Below are positions 1 to 9,691 of a stretch of 64,000 nt of DNA, one piece after another. Positions within the stretch are counted from its first letter, which is position 1. Each line of letters opens with the position of its first letter. The notes under the pieces are model-generated. The model did not search any database. It saw nothing but the letters and a program-made list of their open reading frames with translations, and was not told where the DNA came from. The stretch comes from Pseudomonas sp. Leaf48 (GTDB lineage: Bacteria; Pseudomonadota; Gammaproteobacteria; Pseudomonadales; Pseudomonadaceae). The position numbers were made by a program, and so were the translations under genes. The stretch spans positions 1 through 64,000 of the forward strand of contig NZ_LMLH01000011.1 in NCBI RefSeq assembly GCF_001421885.1. Direction: 5' to 3'.

Positions 1-394
1 GCTCCTACAGGGGAACGTGCTCACTAGAATTCAGGTCGGCTGTCAGGCCGCCTCGCTTTGGCTTTAGATTTGGGCGCCCCGTTAAACCACGATGGCCGAA
101 CGCAGGCATTGCGCAGTGGGGAAACCGGCAGGACGCCGGTTTAGCCGCGCTGGGCCAGGGATGGCCCATCGCGGCGACCCACGGAGCAATGCTGGAGAGA
201 GGGCATGCCGAGCCACAGCGAGGCACCGAGTGGTGGGGCAAGAGCCTTTTGGTTACTTTTGGGCTCTTCCAAAAGTGACTCGCTGTAAGAGCGAAACCAT
301 AAGTGGCCGTTACCGCAGCAATGGATATCCCCCCAATCCAGTTTTTAACAACACCATGCTTAAGTGAACAGCATTACCGCAATACCGGGGCTTT
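1..394. repeat. Pseudomonas dispersed repeat, no credible gene
   Basis: I see no credible gene in this stretch; short open frames on both strands lack ribosome binding sites and family features. The right part ends in a block reading ttaagtgaacagcattaccgc (about 361-381), which recurs almost exactly at about 40049 and 40417 next to ssrA and in weaker form near 41572. From memory, the middle part (about 230-345) resembles a sequence scattered through many P. fluorescens-group genomes. I interpret the stretch as repeat-derived intergenic DNA. Confidence 0.5.
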
Positions 395-409
395 TTGTTG
401 CGCGTTGGA

Positions 410-1813
410 TTATTCAGCGACGGGCAAGCCGCGATCGCGCGCCACACGTATCCGGTAGAACAGGTAGATGATCACCACCCACACCGGGATGGCGATGACC
501 GAGGCGCGAATGCCCGGAATCATCCACATCACGCAGATGATCATGGCCATGAACGCCAGGCACAGGTAGTTGCTGTAGGGAAACCAGAACGACTTGAAGC
601 CCGGAACGATGCCTTGCTGGCCCATGCTTTTGCGAAACTTCAGGTGGGTCAGGCTGATCAGCGTCCAGTTGATCATCAACGAGGCGACCACCAGGGCGAA
701 CAGCAACTCCAGCGCTTCATGGGGCGCCAGGTAGTTGACCAGCACCGACAGCATGGTGATCAGCGCCGAGATGCCCAGCGCCCGCAGTGGCACGCCCTGT
801 TTGTTCAGTTTCATCAGCGACTTTGGTGCGTCGCCCTGTTCGGCCAGGCCGTAGAGCATGCGGCTGTTGCAGTAGACGCCGCTGTTGTAGACCGAGAGCG
901 CCGCGGTGAGCACCACGAAGTTGAGGATGTGCGCGGCGGTGTCGCTGCCGATCAGCGAGAAGATCTGTACGAACGGGCTGCCACCGTAGGCATCGCCGGA
1001 CGCGCCGAGGGTCTGCAGCAGTTGATCCCAGGGGTACAGCGACAGCAGCACGGTGAGGGCGCCGACGTAGAAGATCAACACGCGATACACCACCTGGTTG
1101 ATCGCCTTGGGAATCACCTTCCTCGGTTCGCTGGCTTCAGCTGCCGTGATGCCGACCAGTTCCAGGCCGCCGAAGGAAAACATGATGAACGCCATCGACA
1201 TCAGCAAGCCGGTGGTGCCGTTGGGGAAGAATCCGCCGTGGCTCCACAGGTTGCTGATCGACGCCTGCGGCCCGCCGGTGCCGCTGAACAGCATGTAGCA
1301 GCCCAGGACGATCATGCCGATGATTGCCACGACCTTGATGATCGCGAACCAGAACTCCATCTCGCCGAAGACTTTGACGTTCATCGTGTTGATCAGGTTG
1401 ACCAGTACGAAGAACACCGCAGCGCTGACCCAGGTCGGGATCTCGGGCCACCAGAACTGCACGTACTTGCCCACGGCCGTCAGCTCGGCCATGCCCACCA
1501 GCACGTACAGCACCCAGTAATTCCAGCCGGAGAGGAAGCCGGCATAACCGCTCCAGTACTTGTGGGCGAAGTGACTGAAGGAACCGGCCACCGGCTCTTC
1601 GACAATCATCTCGCCCAACTGGCGCATGATCAGGAAGGCGATGAACCCGGCAATCGCATAACCGAGGATCATCGACGGCCCGGCCGACTTGAGTACGCCC
1701 GCAGAGCCGAGGAACAGCCCGGTGCCAATCGCCCCGCCCAGGGCGATCAGTTGAATATGCCGATTCTTCAACCCCCGCTTGAGCGTTCCCTGTTGCAAGA
1801 TTTCATCCGCCAT
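410..1813 (-). CDS. APC-family amino acid permease (AroP-like), last gene of ant operon
   Basis: This inner-membrane amino acid/proton symporter has 467 residues and belongs to the amino acid transporter (AAT) branch of the APC superfamily. The N-terminus carries the family signature IALGGAIGTGLFLGSA, and about 12 hydrophobic segments follow. It most resembles AroP/GabP-type permeases. It lies 43 bp downstream of antC on the same strand, so it is probably co-transcribed with antABC, which suggests an aromatic substrate such as tryptophan, kynurenine or anthranilate. The substrate is inference; membership of the transporter family is clear. The ATG start gives the usual family length. Confidence 0.85.
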   Translation of the reverse strand: MADEILQQGTLKRGLKNRHIQLIALGGAIGTGLFLGSAGVLKSAGPSMILGYAIAGFIAFLIMRQLGEMIVEEPVAGSFSHFAHKYWSGYAGFLSGWNYWVLYVLVGMAELTAVGKYVQFWWPEIPTWVSAAVFFVLVNLINTMNVKVFGEMEFWFAIIKVVAIIGMIVLGCYMLFSGTGGPQASISNLWSHGGFFPNGTTGLLMSMAFIMFSFGGLELVGITAAEASEPRKVIPKAINQVVYRVLIFYVGALTVLLSLYPWDQLLQTLGASGDAYGGSPFVQIFSLIGSDTAAHILNFVVLTAALSVYNSGVYCNSRMLYGLAEQGDAPKSLMKLNKQGVPLRALGISALITMLSVLVNYLAPHEALELLFALVVASLMINWTLISLTHLKFRKSMGQQGIVPGFKSFWFPYSNYLCLAFMAMIICVMWMIPGIRASVIAIPVWVVIIYLFYRIRVARDRGLPVAE

Positions 1814-1856
1814 CTCGATCCCTTCTGGTTATTGTTGTCAGGCCTGATTTGAAAGA

Positions 1857-2876
1857 TCAGATATTACTCTCGGTGAACTTTTCGTAATACAGGTGAACGC
1901 TGTCCAGTGCCTGGGTCTGCAACCAGTCCTTGATCGACTCGACCATCGGCGGTGGCCCGCAGACGTACATGTCGACCGGCGCGTCGCGCAATTCGCTGAG
2001 GTCGAAATGCTCGGCAATGTAGCCGCGCTTGCCCGTCCACTGCGGCGAAGGGTCGCTGACCACTTCGGTGTAGCGAAACCCCGGAAGGCGTTCGGCGTAG
2101 GCCTCGATCCGCGCGCGTTCGCACAGGTCGGCAGCGTCGCGCACGCCGTAGTACAGGTGCACCGGCTGCGCACAATCGCGTTCGGCGAGGTCGTCGAGCA
2201 TGCCCAGCAGTGCCGACAGCCCGGTTCCGCCCGCCACCAGGATCAGCGGTTTGGCCACATGCCGCAGATAGAAGGCGCCCAGAGGGGCCTCCAGCATGAT
2301 TTCGTCGCCCACCTGACAGCGTTCACGGATGTAGTTGCTCATCACCCCGTCGGGCAACAGGCGAATCAGAAATTGCAGTTGATTGTGTTCACTTGGCCGA
2401 TTGGCAAACGAATAGGAACGCTTGCTGTCGGTCCCGGGAATCGACAAACGGGCGTACTGCCCCGGCAGAAAATCCAGCGGGGTGGTCGTACCGAGGTCCA
2501 GGTGCAGGATCGCGGTGCTGGCAGAAATCTGCCTGATGTCGGTCACCTTCGCGCTCAGTTGTGCCGGACCCGAGGCGTTGCACAGGCTGGAAGCGAAGTC
2601 GAAATAGAACGCCGCATCGGATTTGACCCGGGTCTGGCAGGTGAGCATCTTGCGCTGCTGCAGGTCCAGGCTCGAGAGCGCTTCCTCGTCGACGTAATCC
2701 TGGCTGTAGTCACCCGATTCACAGCGACCCTGACAGGTGCCGCAGACGCCTTCGCGGCAATCCAGGGGAATGTTGATGCCGTTGCGCAGGGCGGCGTCGA
2801 GCAGGATTTCGTTGGGTTGTACGGGAAAGAACAGGGTTTTTCCGTCGGCAAAGCTGAACGCTACTTTGTGATTCAT
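1857..2876 (-). CDS. antC: Anthranilate 1,2-dioxygenase reductase subunit
   Basis: This is the electron-transfer component that passes electrons from NADH through FAD and a [2Fe-2S] cluster to the AntAB oxygenase. It has 339 residues. The N-terminal plant-type ferredoxin domain has cluster cysteines at about C40, C45, C48 and C80 (DCREGVCGTCQGRC). An FAD domain (RSYSFANRPSE, near residue 155) and an NAD domain with LVAGGTGLSALLGML follow. The layout is that of the BenC/AntC class. It follows antB after a short gap. BenC is the main alternative, but the adjacent kynureninase and kyn regulator favour anthranilate as substrate. Confidence 0.9.
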   Translation of the reverse strand: MNHKVAFSFADGKTLFFPVQPNEILLDAALRNGINIPLDCREGVCGTCQGRCESGDYSQDYVDEEALSSLDLQQRKMLTCQTRVKSDAAFYFDFASSLCNASGPAQLSAKVTDIRQISASTAILHLDLGTTTPLDFLPGQYARLSIPGTDSKRSYSFANRPSEHNQLQFLIRLLPDGVMSNYIRERCQVGDEIMLEAPLGAFYLRHVAKPLILVAGGTGLSALLGMLDDLAERDCAQPVHLYYGVRDAADLCERARIEAYAERLPGFRYTEVVSDPSPQWTGKRGYIAEHFDLSELRDAPVDMYVCGPPPMVESIKDWLQTQALDSVHLYYEKFTESNI

Positions 2877-2894
2877 GCCTCGGTCTCCAGGGGC

Positions 2895-3389
2895 TCAGAG
2901 GTGGTAGAAGTCGAGTACCGAGTTGATGGTGTCGTTAAGCAGCAGCACATGCTTGCGGCTGATCAGCCAGCTGTCGGCGTGAGGCTTGAGCCGGTAGGTC
3001 GCGCGGCCATAGAACTGCTCGGAGGTAGCCAGGCGATAGAACAGCGTGTGCCAGTTCAGGCGCACCTCCAGTTCACCGCCCTCAAGTTCGCTGATCCGCA
3101 CGTTGTTGATCAAATGCAGGGTGCGCGGCATCGGCGTCGAGGACGCGGACTTGCCGGTGCGCAGGCGGAACACGCGATCTTCCAGGCCGGAACGGTTGGG
3201 GTAGTAGATAAGCGACATTTCGCGTTTGGGGTCGCGGGTGTAGACGTGTTCCGAGTCCCATTGCGGCAGGTGGAATTCACTCTGCTCGTCGAACAGCTTG
3301 ATGTAGGCGTCCCAGTCCTGGGCGTCGCACAATTCGGATTTGCGGTAGAAAAACTGTTCGATCTGGTACTGCAATTGCGCATTCATCAT
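2895..3389 (-). CDS. antB: Anthranilate 1,2-dioxygenase small (beta) subunit
   Basis: This is the structural beta subunit of the aromatic-ring-hydroxylating dioxygenase, which assembles with AntA into the hexameric oxygenase. It has about 164 residues, normal for the family, and starts MMNAQLQYQIEQFFYRKSEL. It has the SnoaL/NTF2-like fold typical of ring-hydroxylating beta subunits, and the central region LIYYPNRSGLEDRVFRLRTG is characteristic of BenB/AntB. The start overlaps the antA stop by four bases (3386-3389), implying translational coupling. No catalytic residues are expected in this subunit. Confidence 0.9.
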   Translation of the reverse strand: MMNAQLQYQIEQFFYRKSELCDAQDWDAYIKLFDEQSEFHLPQWDSEHVYTRDPKREMSLIYYPNRSGLEDRVFRLRTGKSASSTPMPRTLHLINNVRISELEGGELEVRLNWHTLFYRLATSEQFYGRATYRLKPHADSWLISRKHVLLLNDTINSVLDFYHL

Positions 3390-4777
3390 TGCACCTCACG
3401 GAGTTTCAGGGATTTCGCGTCCAGGCCGTCGAGCAGGAATTTCTGCCAGTTGCCGTGCTGGTTGACGTAAAGCCCTTCGTGGGTGAATTCGGTGCCGGTC
3501 ATGGCCGGGGCAATGCCGATCGCCTTGCTGTTGGGCGTGGCGCCGGTGGCCCATTGATGATTGCCACGGGAAATGTCGCTCCAGCGCTCCAGGCGCGCCT
3601 GGAAACCGCGCTGGGCTTCACGGAATTCCACCAGGTCGTCCGGAGTGCCCAGGCCCGACACGTTGAAGAAATCCTCGAACTGGCGAATGCGGTTTTCGCG
3701 GTCGGCGTCCGACTCGTTTTTCACTCCGATGCACTGGCTGATGATCTCGGTCTTGTTCCAGGCCACCGGGCGAATGATGCGCAGTTGCGAGCTGATCTGG
3801 TCGAGGAAAAACAGGCTCGGATAGATGTTCAGGTTGCGCAGGCGATGCATCATCCATTCGGCCTTTTCCTGGCCGTATTCTTCGACCAGTCGCGGCATGA
3901 TGGTGGCATAGCCCGAGCGTACCGTCGGGTTCGGCATGTCACTGAACAACACACTGTGTCCGTTGTTGAAGGCGAACCAGCCGTCATCGGTATTGGCATC
4001 GCCGGCACCGAGCTTGCTGTAGTCCAGGGTACTGCCGTTGCCGGTGCCGTTCTCGCTGTTGACCTGCTGGCGATGCTGCACCGTGGCCACATAGTTGTAG
4101 TGCACGGTGCTGACGTGATAGCCGTCGAGACCGTTTTCGTTCTGCAGTTTCCAGTTGCCATCGTAGGTGTAGGCCGACTTGCCGGGCAGCACTTCCAGCT
4201 CACCGGTGGGCGATTGGGCGACCATCATGTCGAAGAACACCTTGGCGTCGCCGAGGAAGTCTTCCAGGCTGTTGTCGGCGTGCACATCGAGGCTGATGAA
4301 CACGAAACCCTTATAGCTCTGGATGCGGGCTTTTTTCAGGCCGCGTGTCGCCTTGTCGAAGCCTTCCGGATACTCGCCAGGCGCCTTGACCTTCACCAGG
4401 CGCCCGTCGCTCTTGTAGCACCAGGCATGGAACGGGCAGGTGAAGGTCGACTGGTTGCCCTTGCCGACGCGGGTCAGGGTTGTGCCCCGATGCTGGCAGG
4501 CGTTGATCAGTGCGTTGAGCTGACCCTCGCCGTCGCGGGTAATGATCATCGGCTGACGGCCGGCGCGCATGGTGACAAAGTCGTGGTTATTGGCCAGCTC
4601 GCTTTCATGACAGGCGTAGATCCAGTTCTTCTCGAAGATCAGTTCCATCTCCAGGTCGAACAACTGCGGCTCGGTGAACATGTCACGGGCAATGCGGAAC
4701 ACACCATCTACCGGACGGAAGTCCAGGCAGCCTTCAATAAACGCTTTCCACTGCTCGACGTTTTTTTCGCCACTCAT
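3386..4777 (-). CDS. antA: Anthranilate 1,2-dioxygenase large (alpha) subunit
   Basis: This is the catalytic subunit of the Rieske non-heme iron dioxygenase that converts anthranilate to catechol with release of CO2 and ammonia. It has 463 residues. The Rieske cluster ligands are visible as C94-x-H96 and C114-x2-H117 (CQHRG and CPFHAWC). The mononuclear iron site is seen in NGLDGYHVSTVHYNYV, with D218, H221 and H226. It is the first gene of antA-antB-antC-permease and is divergent from antR. Benzoate dioxygenase (BenA) is the closest alternative family. The context of antR, kynR and kynU supports anthranilate. Confidence 0.92.
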   Translation of the reverse strand: MSGEKNVEQWKAFIEGCLDFRPVDGVFRIARDMFTEPQLFDLEMELIFEKNWIYACHESELANNHDFVTMRAGRQPMIITRDGEGQLNALINACQHRGTTLTRVGKGNQSTFTCPFHAWCYKSDGRLVKVKAPGEYPEGFDKATRGLKKARIQSYKGFVFISLDVHADNSLEDFLGDAKVFFDMMVAQSPTGELEVLPGKSAYTYDGNWKLQNENGLDGYHVSTVHYNYVATVQHRQQVNSENGTGNGSTLDYSKLGAGDANTDDGWFAFNNGHSVLFSDMPNPTVRSGYATIMPRLVEEYGQEKAEWMMHRLRNLNIYPSLFFLDQISSQLRIIRPVAWNKTEIISQCIGVKNESDADRENRIRQFEDFFNVSGLGTPDDLVEFREAQRGFQARLERWSDISRGNHQWATGATPNSKAIGIAPAMTGTEFTHEGLYVNQHGNWQKFLLDGLDAKSLKLREVQ

Positions 4778-5155
4778 GGGGGTGTACCTGTTTTTGTATT
4801 GGGGCTAATCGGTGTGCGCATTAGAGGGAGTGGGGCGGGTGGGGGTCTATCCGGTTTGTCGGCGAAGGCAGTCCGTATAATTTGTGGGGTAACACGCGCG
4901 GGGTATCAAGCTGTGCAGCGACTACCCAAACCGCGCATCAAACGATGAACGGCTGCCCCTGTTTGCAACAATGAGGTACTGTTTCGCACAACCTCGAGTG
5001 CCTGTTGGGGGGCGTTCATCGGCTGTTTTATCCGCATAGTCGAGAATTGCTATCCACTTGGTTGGCGCCGGGGTTTCATGGCTTGGAACTTGCCTTCTCC
5101 ACGCCTGAGACGCGCCGTCAGAGCGCGCTGAAAAATAGCCTGTGGGTGCATCGTG
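4778..5155. promoter_or_regulatory. Divergent antA / antR control region
   Basis: This is 378 bp without a credible gene between divergent antA and antR. It must contain both promoters and, by analogy with other AraC/XylS-regulated ant operons, the AntR site in front of antA. A TATAAT match on the plus strand lies at 4876-4881, but it is far from antR and its -35 partner is unclear. I could not define a binding-site repeat by eye. Confidence 0.5.
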
Positions 5156-6169
5156 ATGAACAGCAAAACCGATCCGCAGTGTCGCGACATTCGTGTCGAC
5201 AGCGATGATCTTGAGGCCGCGAGAAACTGGATGTCCGGTATTTGCGGGCCGCATCGACTCGTGAGCACGACGCCCGAGCGAATCCGCTTCCATCACAGCG
5301 CCAACATGTTCAAGTCGATGGCCACGACCCTGGGCACCATCGAGTACGGCACCGATGTCACCATCGATATCGAAGACGCCGAGCACTTCAGCAGTTACAG
5401 CCTGAGCTTGCCCCTGGTGGGCGAGCAGGAGTTGAGCAAGAACGGCAGTGTGCTGAGATCTGACCGCGACCAAGGCGTGATTATTTCCCCGAATGAAAAC
5501 CAGCTGCTGGCGATCTCCGGCGACTGCCGCAAGGTCCAGGTGGTGATCACCCGCGTCGCCATGAGCGAGTCCCTGCAAGGCCTGCTGCAGCGGCCGCTGG
5601 ACGCGCCGCTGCGCTTCGAACCGGTGATGGATGCGGTCGATGGTGCGTCGGCCTCTTGGTGGCGTATGGCGCGTTATTTCATCACCGAGCTGGAACGCAG
5701 CAGCGAGCTGTACGAGCAAGTGGCGTTCACCCGGGATATTGAGAGCTCGCTCATCAAAGGCCTGATCCTCGCTCAGCCGAATAATTATTCAGAGGAGTTG
5801 CGGGAGGTGCTGGGCGTGAAGTTGCCCCATTACCTGATCCGGGCTCGGCAATACATTCACGACAATGCTCGCGAGGCTTTGCATCTGGAGGACATCGAGC
5901 TCGCTGCCGGGGTTTCGCGCTTCAAGCTGTTCGAGGCGTTCAAGAAGTACTTCGCTCTGTCGCCAATGGTCTACCTGAAAAAATACCGCTTGAACGGCGT
6001 GCGCCAGGAGATCCTCGAGCACGGCTCGGTGCGCAATATTTCCGAAATCGCCATGGGCTGGGGCTTCACCCATCTGGGGCGTTTTTCCGCCGAGTACCGC
6101 AAGCTGTTCGACGAATCCCCAAGCATGACCTTGCAGCGCAATGAAGCCCGGCGCATGCGGGGCTTCTGA
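5156..6169 (+). CDS. antR: AraC/XylS-family activator of anthranilate degradation
   Basis: This is a transcriptional activator of about 337 residues, expected to switch on antABC when anthranilate is present. The N-terminal two thirds is an AraC ligand-binding-like domain. The C-terminal part, from about residue 230, carries the double helix-turn-helix, seen in LEDIELAAGVSRFKLFEAFK followed by NISEIAMGWGFTHLGRFSAEYRKLF. A GTG three bases upstream (5153) is an alternative start; neither has a strong ribosome binding site. The position divergent to antA is that of AntR in other pseudomonads. Confidence 0.85.
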   Translation: MNSKTDPQCRDIRVDSDDLEAARNWMSGICGPHRLVSTTPERIRFHHSANMFKSMATTLGTIEYGTDVTIDIEDAEHFSSYSLSLPLVGEQELSKNGSVLRSDRDQGVIISPNENQLLAISGDCRKVQVVITRVAMSESLQGLLQRPLDAPLRFEPVMDAVDGASASWWRMARYFITELERSSELYEQVAFTRDIESSLIKGLILAQPNNYSEELREVLGVKLPHYLIRARQYIHDNAREALHLEDIELAAGVSRFKLFEAFKKYFALSPMVYLKKYRLNGVRQEILEHGSVRNISEIAMGWGFTHLGRFSAEYRKLFDESPSMTLQRNEARRMRGF

Positions 6170-6178
6170 GCGAACCCT

Positions 6179-6266
6179 GTGGGAGCGGGCTTGCTCGCGA
6201 ATGCGCAGGTCCAGTGAACATTGGTTTCAACTGACACTCCCTCTTCGCGAGCAAGCCCGCTCGCAC
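6179..6266. repeat. REPIN: inverted pair of REP sequences
   Basis: Two inverted REP palindromes, gtgggagcgggcttgctcg (from 6179) and its near reverse complement ending at 6266, are separated by about 42 bp. The element lies between the convergent 3' ends of antR and kynR, a typical REPIN location. Confidence 0.9.
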
Positions 6267-6289
6267 AGGTTTGGCAGTGCGTTGCTCCC

Positions 6290-6763
6290 TTACTTGCGCA
6301 CCACCAGGTCCAGCAACTCGTCGCGCTCCTTGATTTTCTGCAGGACTATTTCCGAGCGGATATCAGTGACCCCCGCCGTGCGGTTCAAGTGATTGACGAT
6401 GAAATCGGAGAAGTGTTTGAGGTTGCGCGCCTGGACCCGCAACACATAGTTGCTCGCGCCCGTAATCACGTACGCGGTGACCACTTCCGGCCACGACTGG
6501 ACCTTCTTGATAAAGGTCTCGTGCCAGTCCTCGATGTCCTGTCGCAATGACACATGGACGATGGCTTCCAGCTCGATTCCCAGCCGCTCGGCATTCAGCA
6601 CGGCGCGATAGCCACAGATGATTCCCTCGCTTTCCAGCAGGCGCAATCGGCGTAGACAGGCCGACGGCGACAGGGCGACTTTCTCTGCCAGTTCCTGGTT
6701 GCTGATACGGCCATCCTGTTGCAGTTGATGGAGGATTCGCAGGTCTGTCGAGTCGAGATTCAT
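6290..6763 (-). CDS. kynR: Lrp/AsnC-family regulator of kynurenine genes
   Basis: This is a one-component Lrp-type regulator of 157 residues, expected to sense L-kynurenine and control kyn genes. The N-terminal winged helix-turn-helix is seen in ILHQLQQDGRISNQELAEKV and LSPSACLRRLRLLESEGII. The C-terminal RAM/AsnC ligand domain begins near residue 70 (VHVSLRQDIEDW) and includes GASNYVLRVQARNL. The chosen ATG gives MNLDSTDLRILHQL, the standard Lrp start; the longer upstream frame has no family features. It is divergent from kynU, as in P. aeruginosa kyn loci. Confidence 0.88.
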   Translation of the reverse strand: MNLDSTDLRILHQLQQDGRISNQELAEKVALSPSACLRRLRLLESEGIICGYRAVLNAERLGIELEAIVHVSLRQDIEDWHETFIKKVQSWPEVVTAYVITGASNYVLRVQARNLKHFSDFIVNHLNRTAGVTDIRSEIVLQKIKERDELLDLVVRK

Positions 6764-6937
6764 GGCTGGTGTAAATCCGCGTTTATAGGAGTTGTATTCG
6801 AATTTTATGCGAAACAACTACCCTGCGGCCGCTTACTTTGCACGAAAATTCTGCAAGTCATCGTTCATTATCTCTCCACGGAAAAGGGCCGGAAACGCCC
6901 GTAAAAACGCTACGACCTTCAAAGAACAGGACACCCG
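6764..6937. promoter_or_regulatory. Divergent kynR / kynU control region
   Basis: This intergenic region of 174 bp between two divergent genes should hold both promoters and the KynR sites. It includes an AT-rich imperfect palindrome around 6790-6825 (tattcgaattttatgcg), which would suit an Lrp-type protein. No precise operator could be fixed by eye. Confidence 0.4.
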
Positions 6938-8188
6938 ATGACAACAAGAAACGATTGCCTGGAGCTTGATGCCCAGGACACTCTCGCGCCGCTACGCCAG
7001 CAGTTTGCGCTACCCGACGGTGTGATTTATCTCGATGGCAATTCGCTGGGCGCACGCCCCGTCGCGGCGTTGGCGCGTGCTCAGGAGGTGATCGCCCAGG
7101 AGTGGGGCAATGGCCTGATCCGCAGCTGGAACAGTGCCGGTTGGCGCGATCTTTCCGAGCGTCTGGGCAATCGCCTGGCTGGGCTGATCGGCGCCGGTGA
7201 CGGTGAAGTGGTGGTGACCGATACCACCTCGATCAACCTGTTCAAAGTGCTCAGCGCTGCGTTGCGCGTGCAGGCCACACGTTCGCCAACTCGACGGGTG
7301 ATCGTGACCGAAGCCAGTAACTTCCCCACCGACCTGTACATCGCCGAAGGTCTGGCCGACATGCTGCAGCAGGGCTACACCTTGCGCCTGGTCGACAGCC
7401 CGCAAGAGTTGCCGCAAGCGATTGACCAGGACACGGCGGTGGTGATGCTCACCCACGTCAATTACAAGACGGGCTACATGCACGACATGCAGGCCCTCAC
7501 GGCTCTGACCCACGAGTGTGGGGCGCTGGCCATCTGGGACCTGGCGCATTCCGCTGGCGCGGTGCCTGTCGACCTGCATCAGGCGGGCGCCGACTACGCC
7601 ATCGGCTGCACCTACAAGTACCTCAATGGCGGTCCGGGTTCCCAGGCGTTTGTCTGGGTGTCGCCAAAATTGTGCGATCTGGTGCCGCAGCCGCTGTCGG
7701 GCTGGTTCGGCCATTCGCGACAGTTTGCAATGGAGTCTCGCTACGAGCCGAGCAGCGGCATTGCCCGTTATCTGTGCGGCACCCAGCCGATCACTTCATT
7801 GGCAATGGTCGAGTGCGGGCTGGACGTGTTCGCCCAGACTGACATGGCCAGCCTGCGCCGCAAATCGCTGGCCCTGACGGACCTGTTCATCGAATTGGTA
7901 GAACAGCGCTGCGCAGCTCACGAATTGAAGCTGATCACTCCGCGCGAGCACGCCAAGCGTGGCAGCCACGTCAGCTTCGAACACCCTGAAGGTTATGCGG
8001 TGATCCAGGCCCTGATCGAGCGGGGTGTGATTGGTGACTACCGCGAGCCGCGGATCATGCGTTTCGGCTTTACCCCGCTATACACGACCTTCACCGAGGT
8101 TTGGGATGCGGTGCAGATCCTTGGCGAGATTCTCGATGAGAAAACCTGGGCGCAAGCGCGATTCCAGGTCCGCCACAGCGTCACCTGA
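6938..8188 (+). CDS. kynU: Kynureninase
   Basis: This is a cytosolic PLP enzyme that cleaves L-kynurenine to anthranilate and L-alanine. It has 416 residues, the normal length for the Pseudomonas enzyme. The PLP-binding lysine is K227 in [11 protein letters not shown], matching the known position in P. fluorescens kynureninase. D201 (IWDLAHSAG) is the expected cofactor-pyridine aspartate, and the [10 protein letters not shown] segment near residue 95 binds the phosphate. Its product is the substrate of the AntABC dioxygenase encoded 2 kb away. The neighbouring kynB and kynA genes found in some pseudomonads are absent from this locus. Confidence 0.95.
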   Translation: MTTRNDCLELDAQDTLAPLRQQFALPDGVIYLDGNSLGARPVAALARAQEVIAQEWGNGLIRSWNSAGWRDLSERLGNRLAGLIGAGDGEVVVTDTTSINLFKVLSAALRVQATRSPTRRVIVTEASNFPTDLYIAEGLADMLQQGYTLRLVDSPQELPQAIDQDTAVVMLTHVNYKTGYMHDMQALTALTHECGALAIWDLAHSAGAVPVDLHQAGADYAIGCTYKYLNGGPGSQAFVWVSPKLCDLVPQPLSGWFGHSRQFAMESRYEPSSGIARYLCGTQPITSLAMVECGLDVFAQTDMASLRRKSLALTDLFIELVEQRCAAHELKLITPREHAKRGSHVSFEHPEGYAVIQALIERGVIGDYREPRIMRFGFTPLYTTFTEVWDAVQILGEILDEKTWAQARFQVRHSVT

Positions 8189-8292
8189 TACTTGCGATGT
8201 CGACGTCCGGCTGCCGTTTTTTGCGCGCAGCAGGTCTTCGGCCGCTGTCCAACAAGAGTTCTGTGCAATCACAATAATAAGGAGCACGCAGA

Positions 8293-9606
8293 ATGAGACT
8301 CTCCCTCTGGCCCGCCTTGCCGTTGGCCATCAGCAGTTGCCTCGGGCAAATGGCCTATGCCGACGCAGGCAACGGCTTCGTCGAAGACAGCAGCCTGACC
8401 CTGACCAACCGTAACTTCTATTTTTATCGCAACAACCTCAACAACCCTGGCGGGCAGAATTATCGGGATGAATGGGCTCACGGGATCATGCTCGATTACC
8501 GCTCCGGGTACACCCAGGGAACCGTAGGGTTCGGGGTCGATGCCTACGCGCAATTGGGCATCAAGCTCGACAGTGGCAAGGGACGCACGGGCACGGGCTT
8601 GCTGCCCATCGATTCCGATGGTAACCCCGAGGATGAGTATTCCGAAGCGGGTGGCGCGGTGAAGGCGCGGATATCCCGGACCGAGCTCAAGTACGGCAAC
8701 CTGACACCACTCAACCCGGTGTTCGGTACTGGTAATGCACGACTGTTCACCAGCGTGGCCACCGGTTTTCAGCTGACCAGCAATGAACTCAAGGCCTTGC
8801 AACTGGACATCGGTCATTTCACCGCCGGCAACGACAGCAATTCGACCAACGCCGATGGCGCACTCAAAGCGCTGTACGCTGGCGTGGAAACCCGCAGCGT
8901 CGATTATCTGGGCGGCAGTTACGCCCTGAACGATCAACTGAGCGTCAGCCTGTACGGTTCGCAGTTCACCGATATCTGGCGGCAGTACTACGCCAACAGC
9001 AATTACACCTTTATCCTCAGCGAAGGCCAGTCGCTGAACCTGGATTTCAATATTTACCGCACCCTCGACGATGGCCAGCGCCTTGCCGGCAAGATCGACA
9101 ACACCACCTGGTCGCTGGCCAGCGCGTACAAGTTCGGCGCCCATCGATTGACCCTGGCGTATCAACAGGTCGATGGCAATGAACCGTTCGATTACCTGGG
9201 TTTCGACCAGCAGCCGGGCACGTCGATTTTCCTCGCCAACTCGGTTCAGGTGCTCGACTTCAACGCCCCCAACGAACGCTCATGGCAACTGCGTTATGAC
9301 CTGGACATGGCGCCGTTCGGCGTGCCGGGCCTGAGCTTCATGTCGCGCTACGTCAGCGGTGACCATATCGACGACAGCCATTACGACGGCGGTCCCAACG
9401 GCGCCTATGGGCGCTACGGCGATGACGGCAAGCGCTGGGAACGCGACATCGAAGCGCGCTACGTCGTGCAGTCGGGCAAGGCCAGGGATCTCTCGGTGCG
9501 GGTACGCCAGGCCAGTGTGCGTTCGACCGCCCAAGTGGCCCGGGCTGATACCACGGACAACAACGAAGTGCGCGTCATCATCGAGTATCCACTGAGTATT
9601 TTCTGA
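8293..9606 (+). CDS. OprD-family outer membrane porin
   Basis: This is a predicted substrate-selective outer membrane beta-barrel of 437 residues. It starts with a signal peptide (cleavage after about residue 24, YADAGNGF), followed by GFVEDSSLTLTNRNFYFYRN, the characteristic OprD-family opening. It ends in IEYPLSIF with a C-terminal phenylalanine, the usual outer-membrane insertion signal. A good ribosome binding site (aaggag) precedes the ATG. It sits between kynU and an amino acid permease on the same strand, so it may admit kynurenine, tryptophan or a related aromatic compound. The substrate is inferred from context only. Confidence 0.9.
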   Translation: MRLSLWPALPLAISSCLGQMAYADAGNGFVEDSSLTLTNRNFYFYRNNLNNPGGQNYRDEWAHGIMLDYRSGYTQGTVGFGVDAYAQLGIKLDSGKGRTGTGLLPIDSDGNPEDEYSEAGGAVKARISRTELKYGNLTPLNPVFGTGNARLFTSVATGFQLTSNELKALQLDIGHFTAGNDSNSTNADGALKALYAGVETRSVDYLGGSYALNDQLSVSLYGSQFTDIWRQYYANSNYTFILSEGQSLNLDFNIYRTLDDGQRLAGKIDNTTWSLASAYKFGAHRLTLAYQQVDGNEPFDYLGFDQQPGTSIFLANSVQVLDFNAPNERSWQLRYDLDMAPFGVPGLSFMSRYVSGDHIDDSHYDGGPNGAYGRYGDDGKRWERDIEARYVVQSGKARDLSVRVRQASVRSTAQVARADTTDNNEVRVIIEYPLSIF

Positions 9607-9691
9607 TCCGTGTGCTGCTGTGCGTGGCTGATCCCCACCGTAAAAACCAAGACGTGCTCTTCAAGAAAGACAATATTCAGAGGACATAAAA

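Noticed and set aside
395..1852. Long plus-strand frame opposite the first permease gene
   Set aside because: It is rich in His/Gln/Arg, as expected of an antisense shadow; the minus-strand permease is clearly real.
2895..4777. Benzoate dioxygenase (benAB) as identity of the ring-hydroxylating oxygenase
   Set aside because: Motifs do not separate the two well, but the adjacent kynR/kynU and the AraC regulator position favour anthranilate dioxygenase.
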